Part shown: positions 35,379 through 43,777 of the stretch, piece after piece
How positions within the stretch are numbered: the stretch's first letter is position 1
How the letters are laid out: every line of letters begins with the position of its first letter
Assembly: GCF_013149275.1 (NCBI RefSeq)
Contig: NZ_JABGNA010000002.1
Coordinates: forward strand, 124,001 to 188,000
From: Mucilaginibacter sp. SG564
GTDB taxonomy: Bacteria; Bacteroidota; Bacteroidia; Sphingobacteriales; Sphingobacteriaceae
Direction: 5' to 3'
Length of the DNA: 64,000 nt
Made by a program: the position numbers and the translations under genes
Notes under the pieces: generated by a model
Told to the model about the DNA's origin: nothing
The model's input: only the letters and a program-made list of their open reading frames with translations
Databases searched by the model: none

Positions 35379-36254
35379 ATGATAAAATCCATGACAGGGT
35401 ATGGAATTGCCAGTTTTGACTCCGGTAATACCAAATATACCGTTGAGATCAAATCCCTGAACAGCAAATTTCTTGAGCTATCCCTTCGCTTGCCCAAAAT
35501 ATTCTCTGAAAAGGAGTTTCAGCTGCGTAATGATTGCAGTAAGCAAATTGAGCGCGGCAAGGTAAACCTGTCTATCAATATTGAGCAGGTAAACACCGCG
35601 GTAAAAGCTGCCGGTATTGATAAAGATCTGCTTAAACAATACTACCTGCAGTTAAAAGAGGTGAGCCAGGAGCTTAATGAGCCAACCACCAATCTTTTAC
35701 AGCTTGCCTTGGGATTACCTGAGGTAGTAAAATACGATGATGAAACCGCATCAGAGGATGAGTGGAAGCTGGTTGAAAAAACATTTCAGCAGGCTTTGGC
35801 AGCCTTTCAGCAATTCCGCTCTGATGAAGGTAACGTGCTCGAGAACGATGTAAAACACCGCATCAATATCATTCTGAAAAACCTGGAACTGGTAGAACTG
35901 GAAGATCCTAAACGTGTACCCCTGATACGTGAGCGCCTGAATACTTTTTTAAGCGAAGCTGCCGACAGGGAAGCTATTGACCAGAACCGTTTTGAGCAGG
36001 AGCTGATATACTATATTGATAAACTGGATATTACCGAAGAGAAAATACGCCTGAAAACCCATTGTGAGTATTTTATCGAAACCCTAAAAAATGCCGACGC
36101 CAATGGTAAAAAACTGGGCTTCATCTCGCAGGAGATCGGTCGCGAAATAAATACCCTGGGCTCTAAAGCCAACGATGCCAACATTCAAAAGTTGGTAGTG
36201 GGCATGAAAGAAGAGCTAGAAAAAATTAAAGAACAACTGTTAAACGTATTGTAG
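35379..36254 (+). CDS. YicC-like endoribonuclease
   Basis: 291 residues from ATG 35379, where the family's MIKSMTGYG begins. Earlier in-frame codons lie in repeat-like sequence. The N-terminal YicC domain and C-terminal DUF1732 domain (about 205-291, FEQELIYYIDKLDITEEKIR, GKKLGFISQEIGREINTLGSK) are complete. E. coli YicC is reported to be an endoribonuclease. It precedes gmk and nadD, a conserved order in Bacteroidota. Confidence 0.93.
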   Translation: MIKSMTGYGIASFDSGNTKYTVEIKSLNSKFLELSLRLPKIFSEKEFQLRNDCSKQIERGKVNLSINIEQVNTAVKAAGIDKDLLKQYYLQLKEVSQELNEPTTNLLQLALGLPEVVKYDDETASEDEWKLVEKTFQQALAAFQQFRSDEGNVLENDVKHRINIILKNLELVELEDPKRVPLIRERLNTFLSEAADREAIDQNRFEQELIYYIDKLDITEEKIRLKTHCEYFIETLKNADANGKKLGFISQEIGREINTLGSKANDANIQKLVVGMKEELEKIKEQLLNVL

Positions 36255-36337
36255 TAGCTTATAGTTGATGGTTCATAGATCATGGCTTTTTTGCCTTGAG
36301 CTATTTGCTATTAACTATGAACCATTATCCATTAACT
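36255..36337. repeat. Inverted repeat upstream of gmk
   Basis: Between yicC and gmk, ATAGTTGATGGTTCATAG faces CTATTAACTATGAACCAT, followed by a second CCATTAACTATGAAC unit that overlaps the gmk start. The same units recur at about 46124. Confidence 0.5.
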
Positions 36338-36919
36338 ATGAACCCGGAAGGTAAACTCATCATATTCTCAGCTCCGTCGGGGGCGGGTAAAACCACCATA
36401 GTACATCACCTGCTTAGCAAAATGCCCGAGCTTGAGTTTTCCATTTCGGCCACTACCCGTGAATGCCGTGGCGATGAGGTGCACGAAAAAGATTATTACT
36501 TTATCAGCAAAGAAGAATTTTTGCATCGCATAGCTAAAAAGCAATTTGTGGAGTTTGAAGAGGTTTACAGCGGCACATTTTACGGCACCCTGCGTACCGA
36601 AATTGAACGCATCTGGGCAAAAGGGAAAACCGTGATATTTGACATCGATGTGGAAGGCGGCATGCACCTGAAACGTAAATACGACGGACAGGCCTTAGCC
36701 ATATTTGTACAGCCCCCTTCACTGGAGGTTTTGATAGAGCGCCTTACCGGCCGCGGTACCGATAGCGAAGAAAAACTGAAAGAGCGTTTTGCTAAAGCCG
36801 AAAAAGAACTTAAATACGCCCCACAGTTTGACATTATCCTCAAAAATTACGATCTTGATACGGCTTGCAAAGAGGCTGAAGAACTGGTGAGGAACTTTAT
36901 TAGCCCCCCAGCCCCCTGA
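36338..36919 (+). CDS. gmk: Guanylate kinase
   Basis: About 193 residues from ATG 36338, with GKLIIFSAPSGAGKTTIVH carrying the P-loop directly after. Two upstream in-frame starts lie inside repeat sequence. GMP-binding SISATTRECRGDEVHEKDY and lid region (RLTGRGTDSEEKLKERF) are present. It phosphorylates GMP to GDP. The downstream region up to nadD is a repeat. Confidence 0.96.
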   Translation: MNPEGKLIIFSAPSGAGKTTIVHHLLSKMPELEFSISATTRECRGDEVHEKDYYFISKEEFLHRIAKKQFVEFEEVYSGTFYGTLRTEIERIWAKGKTVIFDIDVEGGMHLKRKYDGQALAIFVQPPSLEVLIERLTGRGTDSEEKLKERFAKAEKELKYAPQFDIILKNYDLDTACKEAEELVRNFISPPAP

Positions 36920-37002
36920 AGGGGGAGCTCTAATTTACTTAGTCAAGAGGTTTACAACATAAAAACATAATTATTCATTCCCCTTCAGGGGGTTAGGGGG
37001 CA
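36902..37002. repeat. Inverted repeat between gmk and nadD
   Basis: AGCCCCCTGAAGGGGG and CCCCTTCAGGGGGTTAGGGGG enclose about 55 bases. The gmk C-terminus runs into the left arm. Confidence 0.6.
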
Positions 37003-37009
37003 CCTGCTA

Positions 37010-37582
37010 ATGAAAATAGGCTTACTGTTTGGTTCATTTAACCCTATACACATAGGGCACCTGATTATTGCCAATTACATGGCCAACCATACCACGCTTG
37101 ATAAAGTTTGGCTGGTGGTATCGCCGCAAAACCCACTCAAAAAGTATGGCGACCTGATCAATACCTACGACAGGTTGGAAATGGCTAAACTGGCTACGGA
37201 TCATGCCACCAACATTACCGTAAGTGATGTGGAGCTAAAACTGCCTCAACCTTCCTACACTATTGATACGCTCGCCCATCTCAAAGAAAAGTATCCGGAG
37301 CATGACTTTGCCCTTATCATGGGATCAGATAACCTGGGGACACTGCACAAATGGAAAAACTATAAGTTGATCCTGCGCGATTACAAAATATACGTATATC
37401 CACGCCCCGGTTATGAAAATGCCGAACTGGCCGATCACCCTGCGGTTACCATCACCATGACCCCGCAAATGGAACTATCGGCAACCTTTATCCGCAAATC
37501 CATCGCCGAAAAAAAGAACGTGCAATATTTTGTACCAGACCCGGTGCTGAAATTTATTGAAAGTAAGGGACTATATAGGTAA
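37010..37582 (+). CDS. nadD: Nicotinate-nucleotide adenylyltransferase
   Basis: 190 residues. Nucleotidyltransferase motif GSFNPIHIGHLIIA (HIGH-like at 17-20), MGSDNLGTLHKWKNY and SATFIRKSI (the ISSTxIR motif). It converts nicotinate mononucleotide and ATP to deamido-NAD. Third of the yicC-gmk-nadD set. Confidence 0.95.
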   Translation: MKIGLLFGSFNPIHIGHLIIANYMANHTTLDKVWLVVSPQNPLKKYGDLINTYDRLEMAKLATDHATNITVSDVELKLPQPSYTIDTLAHLKEKYPEHDFALIMGSDNLGTLHKWKNYKLILRDYKIYVYPRPGYENAELADHPAVTITMTPQMELSATFIRKSIAEKKNVQYFVPDPVLKFIESKGLYR

Positions 37583-37659
37583 GTTTAAAGCCGAAAGGTT
37601 AAGGGTTAAAGGTTTTCCCTTAACATCCCTCTGTGCTTTTATCTTTCGCCCCCTTAAAC

Positions 37660-37667
37660 TATCTTTG
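37660..37667 (+). promoter_or_regulatory. -7 box five bases before the miaE start
   Basis: TATCTTTG is followed by TTCCT and the GTG at 37673, which suggests a leaderless mRNA. No clear -33 element is seen. Confidence 0.4.
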
Positions 37668-37672
37668 TTCCT

Positions 37673-38272
37673 GTGAGCGAAAAAACCATACTGAAACTGC
37701 AGCTGCCCACCGATCCGCTTTGGGTCAAAAACGTGGTGGAAAGCAATATTGAGGAGTTACTGACCGATCATGCTTTTTGCGAGCAAAAGGCGGCCAGCAA
37801 TGCTATTACTCTTATTGTGCAAAACCCCAATCTGAATGATCTGGTACAGGAAATGGCACTGTTGGTTCAGGAGGAGATGGATCATTTTAAACGCGTGCAC
37901 GATATTATACTGCAACGGGGTTTTGTACTGGGCCGCGAGCGCAAGGACAATTACGTGAATGAGCTGCGCAAATTTATTATCATAGGCGGTGGTCGCGAAG
38001 CGCAATTGATAGACAGATTGTTGTTTTCGGCCATGATAGAGGCCCGTAGCTGCGAACGCTTTAAAGTGCTTTCGGAAAACATCGGCGACACCTATTTATC
38101 TGAGTTTTACCACGAGCTCATGGTAAGCGAAGCCACTCATTACGCCACCTTTATTCGCCTGGCCAAAAAATATGCGGTTGAGATTGATGTAGATAAACGC
38201 TGGGCCGAATTTTTAAAATACGAAGCGCAAGTGATCCAAAACTATGGCAAAAGCGAAACCATACACGGGTAG
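37673..38272 (+). CDS. miaE: tRNA-(ms2io6A)-hydroxylase-like protein (MiaE)
   Basis: 199 residues starting with GTG at 37673. It is a ferritin-like di-iron helical protein with iron-ligand motifs EEMDHFKRVH, EARSCERF and SEATHYATF. The family hydroxylates the isopentenyl group of 2-methylthio-N6-isopentenyladenosine at position 37 of tRNAs. Length and ligand order match MiaE, though family members in Bacteroidota have less certain substrates. Confidence 0.85.
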   Translation: MSEKTILKLQLPTDPLWVKNVVESNIEELLTDHAFCEQKAASNAITLIVQNPNLNDLVQEMALLVQEEMDHFKRVHDIILQRGFVLGRERKDNYVNELRKFIIIGGGREAQLIDRLLFSAMIEARSCERFKVLSENIGDTYLSEFYHELMVSEATHYATFIRLAKKYAVEIDVDKRWAEFLKYEAQVIQNYGKSETIHG

Positions 38273-38274
38273 TT

Positions 38275-38425
38275 TAATAGTGAGTAGCCATTAGTGAGTG
38301 GTTAAAGCTTGTTATCGATAATTTACTCACTATATAACCTAAAAATTATTATCTATAATTCATTACTCACTATTTAAACTGAAAGGTTTATTGCCCACAT
38401 TTCACTGCTAACCATTCATCACTCA
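38275..38425. repeat. Repeat-rich gap
   Basis: Several ATTAGTGAGTGGTTAA-like and inverted TTACTCACTAT units occur between miaE and the monooxygenase gene. Confidence 0.5.
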
Positions 38426-38429
38426 CCGC

Positions 38430-40028
38430 TTAAACCTTAACAAACCCTACCACATTTTGCAGATAATTGTCCATCATCTCGATATCCACTACATCATTAA
38501 TAAAGCCGATGTGCATATCGGGGCGAACGATGATGGCTTTCTTTTGCTTTTCTTTAATACCAAAAGCATCAAAAACATGTTGGTTTTTGGCTGATGGCGG
38601 CAGATAAAAAAAGTTAAGGGCGCCGGTATAGTTTTGGGTGATCCATTTGGCCAGGGTAAACAAGTCGATCTCCTGTAGCTTACCCAGGGTTATCATGGTA
38701 AAACCGGGCTTGCTGCACCATTCATGCAGATCGGTTTCCTGCTGTTTCTTTTCGTCAAACACTTTGAGATACGGCAATCTGTCGCCGGCTTTTACGAGCG
38801 AATCATGGCTCAGGTGCAGGTTGATCTGGCTTTCGCGATAGTTGATGCCGGTTTGTGAGAGGCGCTTAAAAAACGAATCCCGCAATACGGGCTTACCCCA
38901 AACGTTTTTCAGGATAGCAGGAAGTGCCCATTTTTTTAACAGGCCCACAAACCAATTGCGCGACAGTATCAATTTAAAAACACGATCGGTAGTGTTCAAC
39001 AGGTCTTTGGCTACAGGCATACGCTCGGCAGCGTAGCTATCCAGTATTTTTTCCTGTAATTGATTATTCACTACACCTGCCAGTTTCCAGGCCAGGTTAT
39101 AGGCATCCTGTAAACCAGTGTTCATCCCCTGCCCGCCCACTGGCGAGTGGATATGCGCAGCATCGCCAATCAAAAAAGACCTCTTTTGCCTGAAATTATC
39201 GGCCATGCGATGATGCAGGCGATAGGTAGTAAACCAGTTGGTATGTTCTACCCCAATGGTTTGGCCGGTAATAGCATTCAGGTGAGGTAGTATTTCTTCT
39301 ATTGGCATATCCTCTCTTTGACTAAGCTCAACGGGCACCTGACCAACAATTCGGTAACAATTTTTTTGGGGCATTGGGAAAAATCCGGCGAACCCTTTTT
39401 TCGCTAAAAACAAATTCACCTTGTCGCTAAAAGCATTGCTTATTTTCACATCGGCCAGGTAAAACTGGTATTGGTAGGTATCGCCATTAAACGGTATACC
39501 CAGTTGTTTGCGTACCATACTGCGTGCACCATCGGCACCAATAAGCCAGTCGCAGGTAATATGCTGGGTTTCCTCCCCGCTTTGTAGTTGCGCTATCACC
39601 TTATCGGCCTGCTGCTCTATGGCCAGCAACGAGGTATTCCAGTAAACCGGGCAGCAGTTCAGTGTTAAAAAATCCAGTAAAAGCCGTTCGTTTTTGCTCT
39701 GCGGATACAGATGCACAAATGGAAAGGCAGTTTGCCCATCGCCAACATTATTCAATGATAATTCAAGTACATTTTTGCCTTTCTGGTTAAATACCACGCC
39801 AGCGGCCTGCTTGCCTCCTTTTATAATGGCATCAATAACGCCCATTTGCCGGTATATCTCCAACGACCGGGCCTGCACAGCCAGTGCTTTAGAATGGGTA
39901 GTTGGCCCTTGCTTACTGTCAATAATTACCGGCTGTACACCATAACGCAATAGCTGGGCAGCCATCATTAAACCCGAAGGACCTGCGCCTACTATCAACA
40001 CACTGGTATGCTGCTGCGTAACCGTCAT
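38430..40028 (-). CDS. FAD-dependent monooxygenase (PheA/TfdB type)
   Basis: 532 residues. Rossmann motif SVLIVGAGPSGLMMAAQLLR at the N-terminus, the DG-like GADGARSMVRK and the second FAD motif FLIGDAAHIHSPVGGQGMNTG are all present. The C-terminal part (about 400-532) is a thioredoxin-like domain, as in phenol hydroxylase relatives. It adds one oxygen to an aromatic or polyketide-like substrate using NAD(P)H. The substrate is unknown. It is next to, and 7 bases from, the RsmI-like gene on the same strand. Confidence 0.93.
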   Translation of the reverse strand: MTVTQQHTSVLIVGAGPSGLMMAAQLLRYGVQPVIIDSKQGPTTHSKALAVQARSLEIYRQMGVIDAIIKGGKQAAGVVFNQKGKNVLELSLNNVGDGQTAFPFVHLYPQSKNERLLLDFLTLNCCPVYWNTSLLAIEQQADKVIAQLQSGEETQHITCDWLIGADGARSMVRKQLGIPFNGDTYQYQFYLADVKISNAFSDKVNLFLAKKGFAGFFPMPQKNCYRIVGQVPVELSQREDMPIEEILPHLNAITGQTIGVEHTNWFTTYRLHHRMADNFRQKRSFLIGDAAHIHSPVGGQGMNTGLQDAYNLAWKLAGVVNNQLQEKILDSYAAERMPVAKDLLNTTDRVFKLILSRNWFVGLLKKWALPAILKNVWGKPVLRDSFFKRLSQTGINYRESQINLHLSHDSLVKAGDRLPYLKVFDEKKQQETDLHEWCSKPGFTMITLGKLQEIDLFTLAKWITQNYTGALNFFYLPPSAKNQHVFDAFGIKEKQKKAIIVRPDMHIGFINDVVDIEMMDNYLQNVVGFVKV

Positions 40029-40035
40029 TGTTTAT

Positions 40036-40746
40036 TTATGGATGAAAAAGCAGAAAAATGGTTGGCCGCTTGTGCAACTCGGGAACTTTTTTCTGCCACT
40101 CGGCAATGGTTTTGGTTTGTACAAATTCTGTAGGCGCAGTTAAATCGGTTGCTATGCAGAGCTTGGTTTTAGGATTTGCTGTTTTTAAAATCTCTTCCAG
40201 CATAGGGTTATTGCGAAATGGGGTTTCAATAAATAGCTGTGTTTGATCGAGCTTAATGGCCGCTGCTTCCAGCTCTTTGATCTTTTTGCTGCGCAGCGCT
40301 TTATCAATAGGCAAATAACCATGGAAAGTAAAGCTTTGCCCGTTAAAGCCAGATGCCATCAGCGCCAGCAAAATAGAGCTTGGCCCTACCAGAGGCACCA
40401 CCTTAATACCCATGCGATGTGCCTTATCTACAATCTCGGCGCCGGGATCGGCAATGCCGGGACAGCCGGCTTCGCTCATCAGGCCTACGTCGTTACCCGC
40501 CTGTAAGCCTTTAAAAAAATCGGCTTTACCCATATCGCGGTTATGCTTACTGTAATCATGAATGAGGAGTTCGCTTTGGGGCGTTTTTAAGCCCGCCAGC
40601 TTTAAAAACTTGCGGGCGGTTTTCTCATTCTCCACAATGTACTCTTTGATACTGTTAATGGTATCAACCAGGTAAAGGGTAAATGATTGGGCGGCTGTTT
40701 CTTCGGCCAGCGGTACGGGTATTAAATAAAGGGTTCCATAGGGCAT
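40036..40746 (-). CDS. RsmI-like SAM-dependent methyltransferase
   Basis: 236 residues, tetrapyrrole-methylase fold. GTLYLIPVPL at the start, GLMSEAGCPGIADPGAEIV (the SAM region of RsmI), VVPLVGPSSILLALMASGF and LFIETPFRNN are all present. RsmI 2'-O-methylates C1402 of 16S rRNA. This shorter Bacteroidota relative may do the same or another methylation. It is upstream of, and likely co-transcribed with, the monooxygenase gene. Confidence 0.87.
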   Translation of the reverse strand: MPYGTLYLIPVPLAEETAAQSFTLYLVDTINSIKEYIVENEKTARKFLKLAGLKTPQSELLIHDYSKHNRDMGKADFFKGLQAGNDVGLMSEAGCPGIADPGAEIVDKAHRMGIKVVPLVGPSSILLALMASGFNGQSFTFHGYLPIDKALRSKKIKELEAAAIKLDQTQLFIETPFRNNPMLEEILKTANPKTKLCIATDLTAPTEFVQTKTIAEWQKKVPELHKRPTIFLLFHP

Positions 40747-40803
40747 ATTGCAAAGTTGCTGTTTTTTGTTTAAATTAAGCTATTGAAAGGAGTCTGAAAA
40801 AAA

Positions 40804-41520
40804 ATGAATTCATTGGGCGTAAACTGGTTTATTGAGGGATATATCGATTTTGAACAAAAAAAGTACGTTCTCCTGAATTATTTACAAGAAATTAACCGCC
40901 ACTTTGATAAGAGTCGACTATATCCCAACCTGGCCGATCTTATTTTTCATTACAACAACCTGGTTGATTTTAGAAAGAACAAAACTGTGTTGCAACAGGC
41001 CTTTCCGCAGCGTTTAACGCAGGCTGATATCGACGCAGTAAAGCTTACCTATCAAAAGATCATTAAGGACGATCAGAACATGCAGGAGATTGAGCAGATT
41101 ATTGCCTATGCCCTGGCACAGATGGATCCTGCGATACAAACGGGTAAAGAGATCTATGATTTTGTGGAGAGCCGCCTAAATATCGATCCGGTAGGTATTG
41201 TTCCCCTGATGCCTTATCATGGTTATTTTTCGTTACGCAACGGCAAGGAGCGCACCAATTGGATATATGAATATCACCTCACTATTTTTGAGGATAAGGA
41301 CGATAAATACCGCGGCATCAACATTTCCTTTATTGATACCTATGAGCACAGCATCACCAATACACCCGAGGCCATAAAGCTGAACCTGATTAACCGTAAT
41401 AAGTTTTTACCCAACCCCGCGGTATATTATGTGCATAGCGACATCACTTTCCCTCTGGAGCAAACCTTGTTGCCGGTAGCCAAAAGAAGCCTGGTAAAAT
41501 ATATTTCGAGGGCGGCATAA
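40804..41520 (+). CDS. Conserved hypothetical protein
   Basis: 238 residues, soluble, with no signal peptide and no membrane helix. It opens with VNWFIEGYIDFEQKKYVLLN, has a helical middle and a beta-rich second half (GYFSLRNGKERTNWIYEYHL, GINISFIDTYEHS) and ends with LLPVAKRSLVKYISR. I do not recognise a named domain. It is probably a family specific to Sphingobacteriaceae. It stands alone on the plus strand. Confidence 0.75.
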   Translation: MNSLGVNWFIEGYIDFEQKKYVLLNYLQEINRHFDKSRLYPNLADLIFHYNNLVDFRKNKTVLQQAFPQRLTQADIDAVKLTYQKIIKDDQNMQEIEQIIAYALAQMDPAIQTGKEIYDFVESRLNIDPVGIVPLMPYHGYFSLRNGKERTNWIYEYHLTIFEDKDDKYRGINISFIDTYEHSITNTPEAIKLNLINRNKFLPNPAVYYVHSDITFPLEQTLLPVAKRSLVKYISRAA

Positions 41521-41578
41521 AGTTTTCTGATCCCTTAATCCTATAAAAATCATGGCTAAAATGAATGGGCCTTACCCC

Positions 41579-41608
41579 TTGTAGTGGTATAAAGTTTTAC
41601 TACTTTTA
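41579..41608 (+). promoter_or_regulatory. Promoter of the first gcvH
   Basis: TTG (41579-41581), a 19-base spacer and TACTTTTA (41601-41608, last base off consensus) precede the ATG at 41629 by 20 bases. Confidence 0.5.
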
Positions 41609-41628
41609 AATAACCAAAACCAACGAAC

Positions 41629-42009
41629 ATGGATTTTCCAAGTAATTTAAAATACACCCGAGATCACGAATGGGTACTTGCAGAGGGCGATACAGCAACT
41701 ATAGGTGTTACCGAATTTGCGCAGCGCGAGCTAGGCGATATTGTTTTTGTTGACATCCCAACCGTGGGGAAAAAAATCGAACAGGAAGAGGTTTTTGGGA
41801 CAATCGAGGCCGTAAAAACCGTATCTGACGTATTTATGCCCGTTGCCGGCGAAATTATTCAATTTAATGAGGAATTGGAAAGCAGCCCGGAGATTATAAA
41901 TGAAGATCCGTATGGCGATGGCTGGATTGTTAAGATTAAGCTCAAAGATCCAAAATCTGTTAATTCGCTTTTGTCTGCAGACGAATACAAAAAACTGATA
42001 GATCAATAA
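41629..42009 (+). CDS. gcvH: Glycine cleavage system H protein (copy 1)
   Basis: 126 residues. The lipoyl Lys63 lies in [12 protein letters not shown] within a single hybrid hammerhead domain, and [13 protein letters not shown] closes it. It carries the aminomethyl group between the P, T and L proteins of the glycine cleavage system. A second gcvH of the same length lies 190 bases downstream, about 65% identical by eye. Both keep the Lys and have their own promoters. A terminator lies between them. Confidence 0.95.
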   Translation: MDFPSNLKYTRDHEWVLAEGDTATIGVTEFAQRELGDIVFVDIPTVGKKIEQEEVFGTIEAVKTVSDVFMPVAGEIIQFNEELESSPEIINEDPYGDGWIVKIKLKDPKSVNSLLSADEYKKLIDQ

Positions 42010-42024
42010 TTTTTTATAAAAACT

Positions 42025-42056
42025 GAGGCTTGCTTTTTAGCAGGTCTCCTTTTTTA
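42025..42056 (+). terminator. Terminator after the first gcvH
   Basis: GAGGCTTGC pairs with GCAGGTCTC (two G-T pairs), followed by CTTTTTTT. Confidence 0.6.
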
Positions 42057-42150
42057 TCCGTTCCATTTGATCTGAGTGACCCCTGATATTTCGTGGATAT
42101 TTTCCAGCGATCCTGAAAATTTATTGCCTATAACAATAAATTCCCGGATA

Positions 42151-42180
42151 TTGTGATAGCCCAAAGTTTTACTATTTTTG
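42151..42180 (+). promoter_or_regulatory. Promoter of the second gcvH
   Basis: TTG (42151-42153), a 19-base spacer and TATTTTTG (42173-42180) precede the ATG at 42200 by 19 bases. The match to consensus is better than for the first copy. Confidence 0.6.
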
Positions 42181-42199
42181 GGCTCACAAAATTAACAAT

Positions 42200-42580
42200 A
42201 TGAATTTTCCAGCTGAGTTAAAATACACTAAAGATCACGAGTGGATACGCGTTGAAGGTCAAGAAGCAACTGTGGGCATCACCGAATTTGCACAGCGTGA
42301 ATTGGGCGACATTGTTTACGTTGACGTTCCTACCAAAGGAAAAGCACTTGAACAGGATGAAGTTTTTGGAACGATAGAGGCCGTTAAAACAGTATCTGAC
42401 CTATTTTTACCGGTTGCGGGAACAGTTACCGAGCTTAACCCCGACTTAGACGGAGAACCAGAGTTGGTGAATACCGACCCTTATGGCGACGGTTGGATAG
42501 TGAAAATACAACTTGCTGATGTATCTTCTGTTGATTCACTTTTATCGGCAGCTGATTACGAAGCTTTGGTAAACGCTTAA
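42200..42580 (+). CDS. gcvH: Glycine cleavage system H protein (copy 2)
   Basis: 126 residues, same size as the first copy and about 82 of 126 positions identical by eye, without gaps. It keeps the lipoyl Lys in [12 protein letters not shown] and [11 protein letters not shown]. Differences are spread along the protein rather than clustered. The vanZ-like gene follows with no gap after the stop (42578-42580 then ATG at 42581), so this copy leads an operon. Which copy serves glycine cleavage, and whether the other serves protein lipoylation, cannot be told. Confidence 0.95.
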   Translation: MNFPAELKYTKDHEWIRVEGQEATVGITEFAQRELGDIVYVDVPTKGKALEQDEVFGTIEAVKTVSDLFLPVAGTVTELNPDLDGEPELVNTDPYGDGWIVKIQLADVSSVDSLLSAADYEALVNA

Positions 42581-42976
42581 ATGAAACTATTTTTAAAATA
42601 TCATGGGCTCACAATTTTGTGGGCCTTATTTGTTTTTACGATGTGCGCCGTTGATCTGGGCAATGCGGATAAGTCGCCTATGTTTTTCCCGGGCTTTGAT
42701 AAACTAACCCATACCGGCTTCTTTTTCACGCTGATAGTGCTTTTTTGCAACGGAATAATAAGGCAACAAAAACCACTGTCGCTCTCGTATAAACAAATAG
42801 TTTTAGTTACCATAGTTGCCATTATTTTTGGTGGGCTGATAGAAATACTTCAGCTCACCATTTTTACTTGGCGCAGCGCCGATTGGAGCGATCTTTTTGC
42901 AGATACTTTGGGTACTTGCATGGGTATGTTCGCGGTACTGGTAACATTAGGAGCAACGGGTTATGGTAAAAAATAA
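42581..42976 (+). CDS. VanZ-family membrane protein
   Basis: 131 residues with four hydrophobic segments. The VanZ-like pattern is visible: KYHGLTILWALFVFTMCAVD, FFPGFDKLTHTGFFF (conserved D, H and F), GGLIEILQLT, and WSDLFADTLGTCMGMF. Some VanZ proteins confer low-level teicoplanin resistance, but most roles are unknown. It starts directly after gcvH copy 2 and overlaps the next small gene. Confidence 0.88.
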   Translation: MKLFLKYHGLTILWALFVFTMCAVDLGNADKSPMFFPGFDKLTHTGFFFTLIVLFCNGIIRQQKPLSLSYKQIVLVTIVAIIFGGLIEILQLTIFTWRSADWSDLFADTLGTCMGMFAVLVTLGATGYGKK

Positions 42977-43109
42977 ATTCATTGTATTAGGGGCACTCGT
43001 ATTATTAACGGGCTTATCGTCATGCGGCATATTCAAAAAAAGCTGTAATTGCCCGCATTTTTCTGATGTGCGGATGTGCAAATATGCGGATGGGCAGAGG
43101 ATGGGGTAA
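42963..43109 (+). CDS. Tiny lipoprotein, 48 residues, tail in repeat
   Basis: ATG at 42963 overlaps the vanZ-like gene. A hydrophobic signal segment ends with lipobox LTGLSSC (Cys21), then GIFKKSCNCPHF. From about residue 34 the codons lie in the GATGTGCGGATGTGCAAAT repeat, so DVRMCKYADGQRMG is probably not the original C-terminus. It is likely a small lipoprotein whose end was changed by the repeat. Too short to assign. Confidence 0.55.
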   Translation: MVKNKFIVLGALVLLTGLSSCGIFKKSCNCPHFSDVRMCKYADGQRMG

Positions 43110-43165
43110 ATCGATGTGCAGATGTGCGAACATGCAGATGTGCAGATGATGGGGTGGTTTGATGT
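43061..43165 (+). repeat. GATGTGCA-type repeat cluster, left copy
   Basis: Several units of the type GATGTGCAGATGTGCGAA occur here. The right cluster at 43568-43713 has the same units in inverted orientation. Confidence 0.65.
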
Positions 43166-43178
43166 GCTGGCAGTATGC

Positions 43179-43526
43179 TCAAATAAGGCGCAAGGGCGGA
43201 TCTTCCCAAACATCTTCATAATTTTCTGTTATCAAAAATCTCGTTCCAGGAGCAAGGCCTAAATATTTGGCGATTATCGGAAATGATTCAATGACATGTA
43301 TTACATGTACAGGTTCAAAAAAGTCCGGATCTGATGAAAAGTTTTCTCCGGCCCAGATATACCAACCTGTTGTATCACCCTCTAATGGATGACGAAGCCC
43401 ATTTATAGGCCAGATACCATCTTTTAAATTCTTCGCTATCCCGATTTTTAAAAACGGCAATGATTCATAATACGCTGAGCCATATTTTTCACATATAGCC
43501 ATCTGTTCGGTTTTGTAACCCATCAT
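43179..43526 (-). CDS. Small hypothetical protein, possibly immunity-like
   Basis: About 115 residues from ATG 43526 (a Met directly before MGYKTEQM; a more distal start at 43565 lies near repeat sequence and is less likely). It has a compact soluble pattern with LPFLKIGIAKNLKDGIWPIN, GDTTGWYIWAGENFSSDPDF and GLAPGTRFLITENYEDVWED. The GW..W.GE pattern and small size recall immunity proteins of polymorphic toxin systems, but I cannot name the family. It sits between two inverted repeat clusters with no partner toxin gene in view. Confidence 0.55.
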   Translation of the reverse strand: MMGYKTEQMAICEKYGSAYYESLPFLKIGIAKNLKDGIWPINGLRHPLEGDTTGWYIWAGENFSSDPDFFEPVHVIHVIESFPIIAKYLGLAPGTRFLITENYEDVWEDPPLRLI

Positions 43527-43567
43527 TTTATTTCCTCGCATAAATATCCAAATAATCCATATCATTT

Positions 43568-43713
43568 CTCATTTGCACATCTGAAATCCGCACATTTGCA
43601 CATCTTAAAACTGTCATCATTTTATCATTTCTCATTTGCACATCTGCATATTCGCACATCTGCACACCTAAAACGCATCTGCACCTCTAAAATCTGCACA
43701 TTTGCACATCAAT
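43568..43713 (-). repeat. GATGTGCA-type repeat cluster, right copy
   Basis: CTCATTTGCACATCTGAAAT and similar units repeat about 6 times with small spacers. They are the reverse complement of the left cluster at 43061, so the gene at 43179 lies inside a large imperfect inverted repeat. Confidence 0.65.
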
Positions 43714-43726
43714 CGCGTTCCCCTTA

Positions 43727-43757
43727 TTTGGATTTAATATAAATAAGATTACATTTG
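43727..43757 (+). promoter_or_regulatory. Promoter of feoA-feoB
   Basis: TTTG (43727-43730), a 19-base spacer and TACATTTG (43750-43757) match the consensus closely. The ATG of feoA follows 21 bases on. No Fur box was recognised. Confidence 0.65.
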
Positions 43758-43777
43758 CTGTGGTTTAAAATTATACG

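Noticed and set aside
43061..43713. CRISPR array from GATGTGCA units
   Set aside because: Units are short, degenerate and without regular spacers of constant length, and no cas gene is near.
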